In this document: in pieces, positions 26,853 through 35,588 of the stretch
Layout of the letters: each line of letters opens with the position of its first letter
How positions within the stretch are numbered: the first letter of the stretch is position 1
Assembly: GCF_024756255.1 (NCBI RefSeq)
Contig: NZ_JANUHB010000005.1
Coordinates: 276,080 to 340,079, forward strand
Direction of reading: 5' to 3'
DNA length: 64,000 nucleotides
From: Massilia agilis
GTDB taxonomy: Bacteria; Pseudomonadota; Gammaproteobacteria; Burkholderiales; Burkholderiaceae_D
Notes under the pieces: model-generated
The model's input: the letters and a program-made list of their open reading frames with translations, nothing else
Databases searched by the model: none
What the model was told of the DNA's origin: nothing
Program-made: the position numbers and the translations under genes

Positions 26853-26929
26853 CGTAGGGTGGGCTCTCGAGCCCACGCGGATGCACGCGCCGTGTGCCCA
26901 CCCGCGTGGGCTCGAGAGCCCACCCTACG
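26853..26929. repeat. Two-hairpin GTAGGGTGGG repeat, copy 4
   Basis: The two ends are perfect inverted copies, as in copy 2. Both internal hairpins are of the GGGCTC/GAGCCC type and are separated by a variable 26-bp centre. It lies 16 bp past the ntrC stop. Confidence 0.9.
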
Positions 26930-26991
26930 GCAGCCGTGCGGCCGGGCCGGATGGTGTAAGCTCCGCTTATCCGTGTCTGCCCTTCGTCCTC

Positions 26992-27957
26992 ATGCTGATC
27001 AACTGCGTCGCCTACCAGGAAGGTAAAAAGCTCTCCGACATCCCGGTCGAGGACATCAGCGACTACCTCGCCAAGCCCGGCTGCTTTGTCTGGGTGGCGC
27101 TGCGCGACGCCGACGAGGCCGAGATGGCCAAGATGCAGGAGGAGTTCGGCCTGCACGAACTGGCCGTGGAAGACGCAATGCGCGGCCACCAGCGTCCCAA
27201 GATCGAGGAATACGGCGAGTCCGTGTTCGCCGTCATGCATACGGTCGAACTGAAGGACGGCGAGCTGGCGGTGGGCGAGGTCGCGGTCTTTGTCGGGCCC
27301 AACTACGTGCTGTCGGCGCGGCGCGATTCGCTGCAGGGCTTCCTGGGCGTGCGCGCGCGCGCAGAGCGCGAGCCGCACCTCTTGAAAAAGGGCTCCGGTT
27401 TCGTGCTGTACGCGCTGATGGACGCGGTGGTGGACCGCTACTTCCCGGTCATCGAGGCACTGGAAGAGGAGCTGGAACAGATCGAGGAGCGCATCTTTCG
27501 CGGTCGCGCCCAGCGCGAGAACGTGGAGCAGCTGTACGACCTGAAGCGCAAGACGCTCACGCTGCGCCACGCCGTCACGCCGCTGCTCGAGGCGGTCGGG
27601 CGCCTGCACGGCGGGCGCGTGCCCACGCTGGCGCTCAAGGTGCAGGACTACTTCCGCGACGTGCAGGATCACCTGCACCGCATCAACGGGCGCCTCGACA
27701 CGATCCGCGATACGATCAGCATCGCAATCCAGGTGAACCTGTCGCTGGTGACGATCAGCGAGGGCGAGGTGACCAAGCGGCTGGCGTCATGGGCGGCCAT
27801 CTTTGCCGTGTTCACCGCGTTCGCCGGCCTGTGGGGCATGAACTTCGAATTCATGCCCGAGCTGCACTGGCACTACGGCTACCCGGTCGCGGTGGCGATC
27901 ATGGTGGTGGTGTGCGGTTACCTGTACTACCGCTTCAGGAAATCCGGTTGGCTGTAG
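26992..27957 (+). CDS. corA: CorA-family magnesium/cobalt transporter
   Basis: The 321-residue protein is a CorA channel. The long cytoplasmic N-terminal domain has the LHELAVEDAMRGHQRPKIEEY signature and ends in a helix bundle. Two C-terminal membrane helices follow, with the pore motif GMN at Gly282-Asn284 (GLWGMNFEFMPEL). The last residues are basic (YYRFRKSGWL). The ATG at 26992 is chosen over a much longer frame that runs through the ntrC end. Its TAG stop (27955-27957) is the TAG within GTAGGG of repeat copy 5, so the C-terminus may have been set by that repeat. Mg2+ is the likely substrate. Confidence 0.93.
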   Translation: MLINCVAYQEGKKLSDIPVEDISDYLAKPGCFVWVALRDADEAEMAKMQEEFGLHELAVEDAMRGHQRPKIEEYGESVFAVMHTVELKDGELAVGEVAVFVGPNYVLSARRDSLQGFLGVRARAEREPHLLKKGSGFVLYALMDAVVDRYFPVIEALEEELEQIEERIFRGRAQRENVEQLYDLKRKTLTLRHAVTPLLEAVGRLHGGRVPTLALKVQDYFRDVQDHLHRINGRLDTIRDTISIAIQVNLSLVTISEGEVTKRLASWAAIFAVFTAFAGLWGMNFEFMPELHWHYGYPVAVAIMVVVCGYLYYRFRKSGWL

Positions 27958-28025
27958 GGTGTGCTCTTGAGCGCACGCGGTTCACGCGGCGCGTACCATC
28001 GCGTGGGCACAAGTGCCCACCCTAC
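27954..28025. repeat. Two-hairpin GTAGGGTGGG repeat, copy 5, supplying two stop codons
   Basis: The left arm reads GTAGGGTGTGCTCTTGAGCG, a variant of the usual arm. The right arm reads GTGGGCAC-AA-GTGCCCAC then CCTACC. The TAG in the left end is the corA stop (27955-27957). The CTA in the right end is the formamidase stop on the minus strand (28022-28024). Confidence 0.88.
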
Positions 28026-29032
28026 CGGTGCGCGCCGGTGAAGATCTTCTTCGGACACATCGCGTGCACTCCCACATTGCCGTCCACCAGCTGCGTGATT
28101 TCCATGTCCACCGCCGCGCTCGAGAGCATGTAGGCGTCGTCGCGCGACAGGTGCTTTTCCTCCATCAGGAACTTGATCATGTCACGCAGCGCGAGCTCGG
28201 TCGCTTCCTTCAGGTCCTTGGAAAAGCCCATCGAGATGTAGTGGGTCGGCGTTTCGGCGCGCGGCCACACCAGGTGGCGGTTCTTGTGCACGACAAAGCG
28301 GAAGGTGCCGGACAGGTAGGTCTCCAGCGCCGTGATGTCCACCTCGCCGTTGCCCTGCGCCGCGTGGCCGTCGCCGGCCTCGAACAGCGCGCCCTTCACC
28401 GCCACCGGGATGTACAGCGTGGTGCCGGCCACCAGCTCCTTGTTGTCCAGGTTGCCCGCGTGCGCGAACGGCGGCGCGCTGTCGATCTTGCCGCCGGCCG
28501 GGGCCACGCCCATGCTGCCGAAGAACGGCTTGAGCGGGATCTCGATGCCGGGACCGAAGTGGCCGATCATGTTCTTGCGATCGAGCGGAATGATCTTCGA
28601 GCCGCTGTACGGGTAGTCCATCGGCAGGAAGCCCTTGCCCAGGCCGAAGGCGTTGCAGGCGAAGTCCGCGTCCAGGTCCACCTTCAGGATCTGCACTTCG
28701 AGCACGTCGCCCGGCTCGGCCTCGGCAATCGCCACCGGGCCGGTCAGGATGTGGCCGCCCGGCCCCTTGTCCGTCACCTCCTTGTAGATGGCGGCGGTGT
28801 AGGGCGGGATCTGCTCGGGCTTCACGCCGCGCTCGATCATGCGCTCGGGCGAGCCGCAGGTGGACAGGGTTTGCATGCGCACCGTGTCGCCCGAATGCAC
28901 CGTCAGCGCGGGCTTGGCCAGGCCCGAGTAGTAGCCCCATGCCACCGTGGAGGGCGTGGCGGGCAACACGTAGTCGGCGGCAAACAGCGGCGAGCAGGCG
29001 AAGGCAAGAAGGGGCAGGGCAAGGCGGCGCAT
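28022..29032 (-). CDS. Secreted acetamidase/formamidase-family enzyme
   Basis: A 336-residue protein with a signal peptide ending at FAA (MRRLALPLLAFACSPLFA). The FmdA/AmdA beta-sandwich fold is indicated by VHSGDTVRMQTLSTCG near the N-terminus. GHILTGPVAIAEAEPGDVLE and GDGHAAQGNGEVD follow and carry the likely metal-binding acidic and histidine residues. Family enzymes hydrolyse short amides, releasing ammonia. That would fit a nitrogen-scavenging role near the ntr genes, but the location is only suggestive. The ATG at 29032 is preferred over a TTG two codons earlier. The TAG stop lies inside repeat copy 5. Confidence 0.87.
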   Translation of the reverse strand: MRRLALPLLAFACSPLFAADYVLPATPSTVAWGYYSGLAKPALTVHSGDTVRMQTLSTCGSPERMIERGVKPEQIPPYTAAIYKEVTDKGPGGHILTGPVAIAEAEPGDVLEVQILKVDLDADFACNAFGLGKGFLPMDYPYSGSKIIPLDRKNMIGHFGPGIEIPLKPFFGSMGVAPAGGKIDSAPPFAHAGNLDNKELVAGTTLYIPVAVKGALFEAGDGHAAQGNGEVDITALETYLSGTFRFVVHKNRHLVWPRAETPTHYISMGFSKDLKEATELALRDMIKFLMEEKHLSRDDAYMLSSAAVDMEITQLVDGNVGVHAMCPKKIFTGAHR

Positions 29033-29102
29033 CGGCAAGGCTTTCTTGGACGGGTTGGCAACCGGGCTAGTCTACGCACCGGCCCGGTTGCTGTCCACAC
29101 GC

Positions 29103-29960
29103 TCAGGCGTCGCGCGTGCCGGTCCAGGCGCTTGCGCCTGAGGCCAGCATCACCAGCGCGATCGCGAGCCATTGGATGGCGCCCAGGCGCTCGCCCAGCA
29201 CCGCGAAACCTGCCAGGGCGCTGACCGCCGGCGAGGAGCTGACCATGATGCCGAACACGCGCCGCGGCAGGCGCCGCAGCGCGATCATCTCCAGCGTGTA
29301 GGGCAGGGCCGACGACAGCACCGCCACCGCCAGGCCGCCCAGCAGCACGCTTGGGGCCAGCAGGCTCGGTCCGGCATAGTAGGCGCCGACCGGCACGATG
29401 AACAGGCTGGCCGCCAGCATGCCCCAGGCCACCACGCCGCCGCCCTGCACGCTGGATGCGCGCTTGCCGAACACGATGTACAGCGCCCAGCACGCCGCCG
29501 CGCCGAACGCATACGCGATGCCTTTCGGGTCGAGCTGCGCGGCGCCGGCGTGCAGCGGCAACAGCAGCCACAGGCCGAACGCGGCGCAGGCCAGCCAGCC
29601 GAAGTCGCGCGGGCGGCGCGAGGACAGCAGCACCAGCGCCAGCGGCCCGGTCACCTCGATCGCCACCGCGATCCCGATCGGGATCAGCGCGAACGCGCGG
29701 TAGATCAGCAGATTCATGCAGCCGAGCGTGACGCCGTATAGCAGCAGCGTGGGCAGCTCGGCGCGCGTTGGCGGCGTTCGCCACGGCCGCAACCAGCCCA
29801 GCAGGATCAGCGCGGACAGGCCCACGCGCAGCGCCACCACGCCTTCGCTGCCCACCAGCGGGAACAGGTGCTTGGCGAAGGCCGCGCCGGCGTACTGCGA
29901 CACCATGGCCGCGGCCACCGCCAGCGCGGGAACGAAGGGATTGCCGGTGGTGCTGGCCAC
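29103..29960 (-). CDS. rhtA: RhtA-like amino acid exporter (EamA family)
   Basis: A 285-residue membrane protein with ten hydrophobic helices in two EamA repeats. It closely resembles E. coli RhtA, the threonine/homoserine exporter, in segments such as KHLFPLVGSEGVVALRVGLS, IPIGIAVAIEVTGPLALVLL and SSALPYTLEMIALRRLPRR. The start codon is GTG at 29960, three nt after the stop of the upstream FAD dehydrogenase gene; translation is probably coupled. Substrate specificity is inferred from the RhtA likeness. Confidence 0.85.
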   Translation of the reverse strand: MASTTGNPFVPALAVAAAMVSQYAGAAFAKHLFPLVGSEGVVALRVGLSALILLGWLRPWRTPPTRAELPTLLLYGVTLGCMNLLIYRAFALIPIGIAVAIEVTGPLALVLLSSRRPRDFGWLACAAFGLWLLLPLHAGAAQLDPKGIAYAFGAAACWALYIVFGKRASSVQGGGVVAWGMLAASLFIVPVGAYYAGPSLLAPSVLLGGLAVAVLSSALPYTLEMIALRRLPRRVFGIMVSSSPAVSALAGFAVLGERLGAIQWLAIALVMLASGASAWTGTRDA

Positions 29961-29963
29961 GCC

Positions 29964-31583
29964 TTACGCGACCATCGAGCGCGCCACCGCTTCGGCCACG
30001 CGGATGCCGTCGATGGCGGCCGACATGATGCCGCCCGCGTAGCCCGCGCCCTCGCCGGCCGGGAACAGGCCGTGCGTGTTCAGGCTTTGCAGCGTGTCGT
30101 CGTCGCGCTTGATGCGGATCGGCGACGAGGTGCGCGTCTCCACGCCAGTCAGCACCGCGTCCTGCTTGTAGTAGCCCTTGATCTGCTTGTCGAAGGCGAC
30201 GAAGGCCTCGCGCATGGCGGTGATCGCATACTCGGGCAGGGCGGTGGACAGGTCGGTCAGGTGCACCGCCGGCTTGAACGACGGGATCACCGAGCCGAAC
30301 TCTTTCGACGGCCGGCCGGCCACGAAATCGCCCATCAGCTGGCCCGGCGCGTCGTAGTTGCCGCCGCCCAGCACAAAGGCGCGCGACTCCAGCTCGCGCT
30401 GGAACGCGATGCCTGCCAGCGGGTGGCCCGGATAGTCGGCCGGCGTGATGCCGACCACGATCGCGCTGTTGGCGTTGCGCTCGTTGCGCGAGTACTGGCT
30501 CATGCCGTTGGTGACCACGCGGCCTTCCTCCGACGACGCTGCCACCACCGTGCCGCCCGGGCACATGCAGAAGCTGTACACCGAGCGCCCATTGGAGGCG
30601 TGGTGCACGATCTTGTAGTCGGCCGCGCCGAGGATCTCGTTGCCCGCGTTCGGGCCGAAACGGCATACGTCGATCAGCGACTGCGGGTGCTCGACCCGGA
30701 ACCCGATCGAGAACGGCTTGGCCTCGACGTACACGCCGCGCTCGTACAGCATTTCGAAGGTGTCGCGCGCGCTGTGGCCCACCGCCGCGACCAGGTGGCG
30801 CGTGGGGATCGTCTCGCCATTGGCCAGCACCACGCCGCGCAGCTGGCGCGCCGCGCCTTCGCCTTCGACCAGGATGTCGGTCACGCGCGTTTCGAAGCGG
30901 ATTTCGCCGCCCAGGTCGATGATCTTCTGGCGCAGGTGCTCGACCATTTTCACCAGGCGGAAGGTGCCGATGTGCGGCTTACTGACGTACAGGATTTCCT
31001 CCGGCGCACCGGCCTCGACGAACTCGGTCAGCACCTTGCGCCCGTAGTGCTTGGGATCCTTGATCTGGGTGTACAGCTTGCCGTCCGAGAAGGTGCCGGC
31101 GCCGCCTTCGCCGAACTGCACGTTCGACTCGGTGTTGAGCTTGCGCTGGCGCCAGAAGCCGAAGGTGTCGACCGTGCGCTCGCGCACGATCTTGCCGCGC
31201 TCGAGCACGATCGGGCGCATGCCCATCTGGGCCAGGATCAGCGCCGCGAACAGCCCGCACGGGCCCATGCCGATCACCACCGGGCGTTCGCTGCCCGGCG
31301 GCAGCATGCTGGCGTTGGCCACGAAGTGGTAGGCCATGTCCGGCGTGACGCCGATGTGCGGGTCGCCGTGGTGGCGTTCCAGCACCGCGTGTTCGTCGGC
31401 AACCTCGGCATCGATCGTGTAGATCAGCACGATGGCCGATTTGCGGCGCGCGTCGTAGGCGCGCTTGTGCACGGTGTAGTGGCGCAGCGCTTCCGGGCCG
31501 ATGCCAAGCCGCTCTGCAATCGCGCGCGGCAGGGCGTCGTCGGCGTGGTCGAGGGGGAGCTTCAGTTCAGTGATTCGCAGCAT
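29964..31583 (-). CDS. Large NAD(P)/FAD-dependent dehydrogenase (COG2509 type)
   Basis: A 539-residue flavoprotein. Residues about 1-90 form a small domain starting MLRITELKLPLDHADDALPR that is typical of this uncharacterised family. The FAD motif VIGMGPCGLFAALILAQMG comes next, then the distinctive KLYTQIKDPKH and EILYVSKPHIGTFRLV blocks. A second dinucleotide region, AAVGHSARDTF, and the closing GEGAGYAGGIMSAAIDG follow. The function is unknown, and proteins of this family are not linked to a defined pathway. The RhtA-like gene follows after 3 nt. The ATG at 31583 begins the conserved N-terminus. Confidence 0.87.
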   Translation of the reverse strand: MLRITELKLPLDHADDALPRAIAERLGIGPEALRHYTVHKRAYDARRKSAIVLIYTIDAEVADEHAVLERHHGDPHIGVTPDMAYHFVANASMLPPGSERPVVIGMGPCGLFAALILAQMGMRPIVLERGKIVRERTVDTFGFWRQRKLNTESNVQFGEGGAGTFSDGKLYTQIKDPKHYGRKVLTEFVEAGAPEEILYVSKPHIGTFRLVKMVEHLRQKIIDLGGEIRFETRVTDILVEGEGAARQLRGVVLANGETIPTRHLVAAVGHSARDTFEMLYERGVYVEAKPFSIGFRVEHPQSLIDVCRFGPNAGNEILGAADYKIVHHASNGRSVYSFCMCPGGTVVAASSEEGRVVTNGMSQYSRNERNANSAIVVGITPADYPGHPLAGIAFQRELESRAFVLGGGNYDAPGQLMGDFVAGRPSKEFGSVIPSFKPAVHLTDLSTALPEYAITAMREAFVAFDKQIKGYYKQDAVLTGVETRTSSPIRIKRDDDTLQSLNTHGLFPAGEGAGYAGGIMSAAIDGIRVAEAVARSMVA

Positions 31584-31904
31584 GTTCGGTTCCTGGGGCA
31601 ATCCGCTATTTTACCTGCGGCGCCCATACTGCGGAAAACCTTCTCAGCCGCAAAAACGGCGCGGTATGAGAGGTATGTATGTTTCGATAATCAACGGTTT
31701 TGGCGTGCAGTTCTTACTTCAAAGTGTTGGTTTTTAATCGTGCATTAATTGTTTCATTGACATTGCGCAATTGATTGTGTTCCCATTCAGCCCTCACGTA
31801 TGGACAAAATACAGATCCATACCGAGCCGGCACCGGAATGGTCGGGCAACCGGCAGGAAGAGAAAAAACAGCAATCCCAAGCAAATGCCAAGGAGATGTA
31901 AATC
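31584..31904. other. Intergenic upstream region of the first TonB receptor
   Basis: This 321-bp AT-richer stretch holds no convincing gene. It carries the control region for the divergent FAD dehydrogenase and receptor genes. TTGACA occurs at 31757-31762 but lacks a good -10 at the right distance. The receptor's ribosome site AAGGAGATGTAAATC is at the right edge. Confidence 0.5.
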
Positions 31905-34784
31905 ATGTTGAAAATGAAGTCGATGCCCTTCGCGATCGCGTCCGTGATCGCCAGCGGCGCGCTGTTTGCGACCCCTGCGTTCGCACAGCAAGATGGCCAA
32001 AACATCCAGCGCGTGGTCGTGACCGGCTCCCTGATCAGCCGTACCGACACCGAGACCACGGCCCCGGTGCAAGTGCTGACCGCCGCCGACATCCAGAAGA
32101 GCGGCAAGACCTCGGTCGCCGAGCTGCTGACCGACCTGGCCGCCAACGGCGCCGGTACCCTGGGCACCGGCTTCGCTGGCGCGTTCGCGAACGGCGCCAC
32201 CGGCGTGTCGCTGCGCGGCCTGACCGTCGGCGCAACCCTGGTGCTGATCGACGGCCACCGCATGGCCTCGTATCCGCTGTCGGACGACTCCCAGCGTTCC
32301 TTCGTGGACGTCTCCTCGATCCCGTTTGACGCGATTGAATCGATCGAAATCCTGAAGAGCGGCGCATCGTCGCTGTACGGTTCGGACGCAATCGCCGGCG
32401 TGGTCAACATCAAGCTGAAGAAAAACCTGACCGGCACCCGCCTGGGCGCCGAGACCGGCAACACCCAGCACGGCGGCGGCAAGACCCACCGCGCTTCGTT
32501 CAGCACCGGCTTCGGTGACCTGGACACGGACGGCTACAACGCCTACGTGACGGCCGAATGGCGCCGCCAGGGCGGGATCAAGATGTCCGACCGCGAGATG
32601 TTCCAGTGGGACAACGCGGACTGGCGTTCGCGCGGCGGTAACAACCTGACCTTGGGCGTGCCGACCAGCCTGAACGGCAAGCTGACCGCGGCCAGCGTTC
32701 CGTTCCTGTACAACCCGGCAGGCACCAACCCGGCTGGCGTGGCCAACGTCGACAACCCGGCCAACTACCAGTTCCTGACCTCGGACTGCGATTTCGTCAA
32801 GTACCGTGCCGGTGCCTGCGCCGTGCGCAACACCTTCTCGTACATCGCGCCGCCGACCGAGAACGTCAACGTGATGGCCGGCTTCACCAAGAAGCTGGCT
32901 GGCGACTGGGAACTGGGCCTGAAGGCCTCGATGTTCCAGCGTAACAGCATCAACAACCGCGGCGCCAACCCGCTGGCCTACAACCCGACCACCTTCGGCG
33001 GCACCACTTCGTACTGGAACGGCGTCCTGACCAGCGGTATCGGCCGCGTGGCAAGCACCCTGATCCCGGCCACCGCCTCGTTCAACAAGCTGGGCGCTGC
33101 CGCACGTATGTACGGCTACGTCCCGGGCGTGGACCCGACCATCACCCGCGACAACACCTCCAAGAGCACCCGCTTCGCGGCTGACCTGAAGGGTAACGCT
33201 TTCGGTTGGGACATCAACGCTGCTGCCGGCCTGACCAAGGTTGCGCTGGACATCGACTACAGCGGTTACCTCGACCGCTCGGCCCTGTACGCCGCCATCA
33301 ACGCGTACGGCGCGAACCCGAACGATCCGAACGGCTGGAACCCGGCCGGCGGCAACTCGCCGGCCCTGGTCGACAAGATCTCGCCGCGCTTCTCGAACCA
33401 CATGGAATCGAAGCTGAACTACGTCGACGTGGTCGGTTCGCGCGAGCTGATGCAACTGGGCGCAGGCCCGCTGGCCCTGGCAGTGGGCGCACACTGGCAC
33501 AAGCGTGAGCAGAACGCGCCGCCGTCGGAGATGTCGCGTATCGGCCGCACCGGCAACACCGACGCCTTCGTGATCGGCAAGGAAACCAACAGCGCGGTCT
33601 TCGCCGAGCTGCAGGCCACCCCGATCAAGAACCTGGAACTGGACTTCTCCAGCCGTTACGACCACTACGACACCTACGGCAACTCGTTCACCCCGGCTGC
33701 CAAGTTCAAGTGGACCCCGTCGCAGATGATCGGCTTCCGCGGCAGCTACGAGCGCGGCTTCCGTGCCCCGAACCCGGCCGAGACCGGCAATGCCGGTTCG
33801 TTCTTCACGTTTAACGTGATCAACGACCCGATCAACTGCAAAGGCGGCAAGAACACCAATGCAGGCAGTGTCGTGACCGGCGCTTGCGCGATCAACCCGA
33901 CCTACGTGCAGACCACCGGCGGCAACCTCGAGCCGGAGAAGTCGAACTCGTATAACTTCGGCATCATCATCGAGCCGCTGAAGAACCTGAACGCCTCGCT
34001 GGACTACTACAACATCCAGGTGAAGAACCAGATCGTGACCGCAGCCGGTAACGACCCGACCTTCTTCCCGGATTTTGCCCGTGGCCCGATCACCCCGGTC
34101 GACATCTCGAACGGCGACGGCACCAGCCACGTTGGCCTGCCGGCTGCCGGTCCGATCCTGTACGCGAAGTCGCCGTACATCAACCTGGGCGGCACCAAGA
34201 CCAGCGGCGTCGAAGCTGACGTGCGCTACCGCTGGAACATGGGCGAGATGGGCACCCTGCGTGCTGGCCTGTCGGTCAACCACGTGTTCAGCTACATCAC
34301 CGAAGCGGCTGATGGCGTGACCTACCAGCTGGCCGGCACCCACGGCCCGTCGGTCGTCGGTGGCGCCACCGGTAACCCGAAAGACCGCGCCCAGTTCACC
34401 CTGGGTTGGACCCGCGGCCCGCTGGACGTGACTGGCACCATGAACTACGTCAGCGACTTCTCGAGCCTGGATCCGTCGGTGGGCGGTACTGACTGCGCAT
34501 CGACCGCCGGCGACGTGGGCGGCCGTAACTTCTTCCAGAACCTGGTCCAGCCGGGCAACTACTGCCACGTTGCGTCGTTCACCACGACCAACCTGAACGT
34601 GCAGTACAAGCTCAGCAAGAACCTGACCCTGAAGGGTTCGATCCTGAACCTGTTCGACCGTCAGCCGCCGATCGACGTGTCGACCTACGGCAACGCTGGC
34701 GCGCAGACTGCGTATAACGCATCGCTGCACCAGGCTGGCGCAATCGGCCGCTTCTACAGCCTCGGCCTGAACTACACGTTCTAA
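31905..34784 (+). CDS. TonB-dependent outer-membrane receptor 1
   Basis: The 959-residue protein has a signal peptide ending ATPAFA (about residue 27). A TonB-box-like RVVVTGSLI follows, then the plug domain with LRGLTVGATLVLIDGHRMAS and YGSDAIAGVVNIKLKK. A 22-strand beta barrel ends in an aromatic C-terminus, GLNYTF, suited to BAM-mediated insertion. It would import a substrate powered by TonB-ExbBD. No SusD-like or regulator gene lies next to it. The length and many Asn/Gly loops suggest an oligosaccharide, peptide or siderophore-sized ligand. It is more like receptor 4 than the Oar-type receptors 2 and 3. A strong terminator follows. Confidence 0.93.
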   Translation: MLKMKSMPFAIASVIASGALFATPAFAQQDGQNIQRVVVTGSLISRTDTETTAPVQVLTAADIQKSGKTSVAELLTDLAANGAGTLGTGFAGAFANGATGVSLRGLTVGATLVLIDGHRMASYPLSDDSQRSFVDVSSIPFDAIESIEILKSGASSLYGSDAIAGVVNIKLKKNLTGTRLGAETGNTQHGGGKTHRASFSTGFGDLDTDGYNAYVTAEWRRQGGIKMSDREMFQWDNADWRSRGGNNLTLGVPTSLNGKLTAASVPFLYNPAGTNPAGVANVDNPANYQFLTSDCDFVKYRAGACAVRNTFSYIAPPTENVNVMAGFTKKLAGDWELGLKASMFQRNSINNRGANPLAYNPTTFGGTTSYWNGVLTSGIGRVASTLIPATASFNKLGAAARMYGYVPGVDPTITRDNTSKSTRFAADLKGNAFGWDINAAAGLTKVALDIDYSGYLDRSALYAAINAYGANPNDPNGWNPAGGNSPALVDKISPRFSNHMESKLNYVDVVGSRELMQLGAGPLALAVGAHWHKREQNAPPSEMSRIGRTGNTDAFVIGKETNSAVFAELQATPIKNLELDFSSRYDHYDTYGNSFTPAAKFKWTPSQMIGFRGSYERGFRAPNPAETGNAGSFFTFNVINDPINCKGGKNTNAGSVVTGACAINPTYVQTTGGNLEPEKSNSYNFGIIIEPLKNLNASLDYYNIQVKNQIVTAAGNDPTFFPDFARGPITPVDISNGDGTSHVGLPAAGPILYAKSPYINLGGTKTSGVEADVRYRWNMGEMGTLRAGLSVNHVFSYITEAADGVTYQLAGTHGPSVVGGATGNPKDRAQFTLGWTRGPLDVTGTMNYVSDFSSLDPSVGGTDCASTAGDVGGRNFFQNLVQPGNYCHVASFTTTNLNVQYKLSKNLTLKGSILNLFDRQPPIDVSTYGNAGAQTAYNASLHQAGAIGRFYSLGLNYTF

Positions 34785-34831
34785 CCGACGGCAGGCACGG
34801 CGGCGCAGCTGCCGCCGTGCACGGGTGGCCC

Positions 34832-34878
34832 AATGGCGGGCCGGCCCGGTCCTCGTGACCGGCCGGCCCGCCATTTTT
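34832..34878 (+). terminator. Rho-independent terminator after receptor 1
   Basis: AATGGCGGGCCGGCC and GGCCGGCCCGCCATT form a long, near-perfect stem around a small loop, followed by TTTTTCTTT. It lies about 50 bp past the receptor stop. Confidence 0.85.
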
Positions 34879-35001
34879 CTTTCTGCGGTGACTATTGGTT
34901 GCAATCCAATACAATTTCTGTAGCGCGCCCTGATAGACTCGTGGGTTGGCAGGCTTTCCAGCTCGTCGCCCAGATCACCCGATTAACTGAAGGAGTAGAA
35001 C

Positions 35002-35223
35002 TTGAGGAAATTGATTTTTGCCGCGGTTGGTGTTGCCGTACTGGCTGGCTGCGCGGCCACCGAAGGCGGCCAGGTGGCCAGCCACGAGGAGACCTATACC
35101 CCGCTGGGCACGCATCTGCCGCGCAAGAACACGCGCGCCATGGCCGACGAGCGCAAGTTCGTGGACAAGGAAGACTTCAAGCGCCAGCAGGAGATGATGC
35201 CGGAGATGCAAGGCGGCAAGTAA
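35002..35223 (+). CDS. Small predicted lipoprotein with a TTG start
   Basis: A 73-residue lipoprotein of unknown function. The lipobox is LAGC, with Cys17 in MRKLIFAAVGVAVLAGCAAT. The mature part is charged, contains YTPLGTHLPRKNTR and ends in a Met/Gln-rich tail. A good AAGGAGTAGAAC ribosome site precedes a TTG codon at 35002. No in-frame ATG occurs near it. It stands alone between two terminators, so it is an independent transcript. Similar short lipoproteins with the ETYTPLGT segment are common in Burkholderiales, from memory. Confidence 0.72.
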   Translation: MRKLIFAAVGVAVLAGCAATEGGQVASHEETYTPLGTHLPRKNTRAMADERKFVDKEDFKRQQEMMPEMQGGK

Positions 35224-35277
35224 GGCGCCGCGCCAGCCGCCCGGCTGGCCCGCTGCGCCAATCCCGGCGCACCACAT

Positions 35278-35298
35278 CGCCCCGCCAGGGGCGGTTTT
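35278..35298 (+). terminator. Terminator after the small lipoprotein
   Basis: CGCCCC, a GCCA loop and GGGGCG are followed by GTTTTC. It lies about 55 bp after the lipoprotein stop. Confidence 0.7.
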
Positions 35299-35343
35299 CA
35301 TTTGGGCGGCCGGCGGCGCGCGCGGGGCTGGGGAAGGGCCAAA

Positions 35344-35360
35344 TGTGATGCAATGTCACA
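35344..35360. promoter_or_regulatory. CRP/FNR-like inverted repeat upstream of receptor 2
   Basis: TGTGATGCAATGTCACA has the two half sites of the CRP consensus TGTGA-N6-TCACA but with a 7-bp spacer. It lies 229 bp upstream of the receptor ATG, just before a candidate -35. Role uncertain. Confidence 0.3.
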
Positions 35361-35588
35361 AGATTGTCAAACAAATCTTCCCCACAATGTATTTATATTT
35401 TTACAATCTGTTGTTTTTAACGGCAGCTACAAATTGTTACTTGATTCGCGATTATTAGCATGTTCACATTGCCGACTTGTTACCGGTCGTGAGGGACACA
35501 CGCGGCACCGGACGCAATCCGGGCGCCAGGCCGGTAGCGGCTGAACCGGGCCTATGTTGGGCACGGGGCATTACCTAAAGGAAATCAA

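Larger units (their letters stand above)
35224..35588. other. Intergenic control region of receptor 2
   Basis: The 365-bp stretch contains the lipoprotein terminator (35278-35298) and an AT-rich leader of receptor 2. TGTGATGCAATGTCACA at 35344-35360 is an inverted repeat with TGTGA and TCACA arms 7 bp apart. TTGTCA lies at 35364-35369. No gene is seen. Confidence 0.5.

Noticed and set aside
26881..27050. Frame linking ntrC to corA through the repeat
   Set aside because: The long frame from 26443 is an out-of-frame read of the ntrC end and repeat copy 4; corA begins at 26992.
31794..34904. 1036-residue open frame on the minus strand
   Set aside because: It is a shadow of receptor 1; similar long antisense frames occur under the other receptors because of their GC-rich codon use.
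35344..35360. True CRP site before receptor 2
   Set aside because: The spacer is 7 bp rather than 6, so I list it only as a low-confidence CRP/FNR-like repeat.
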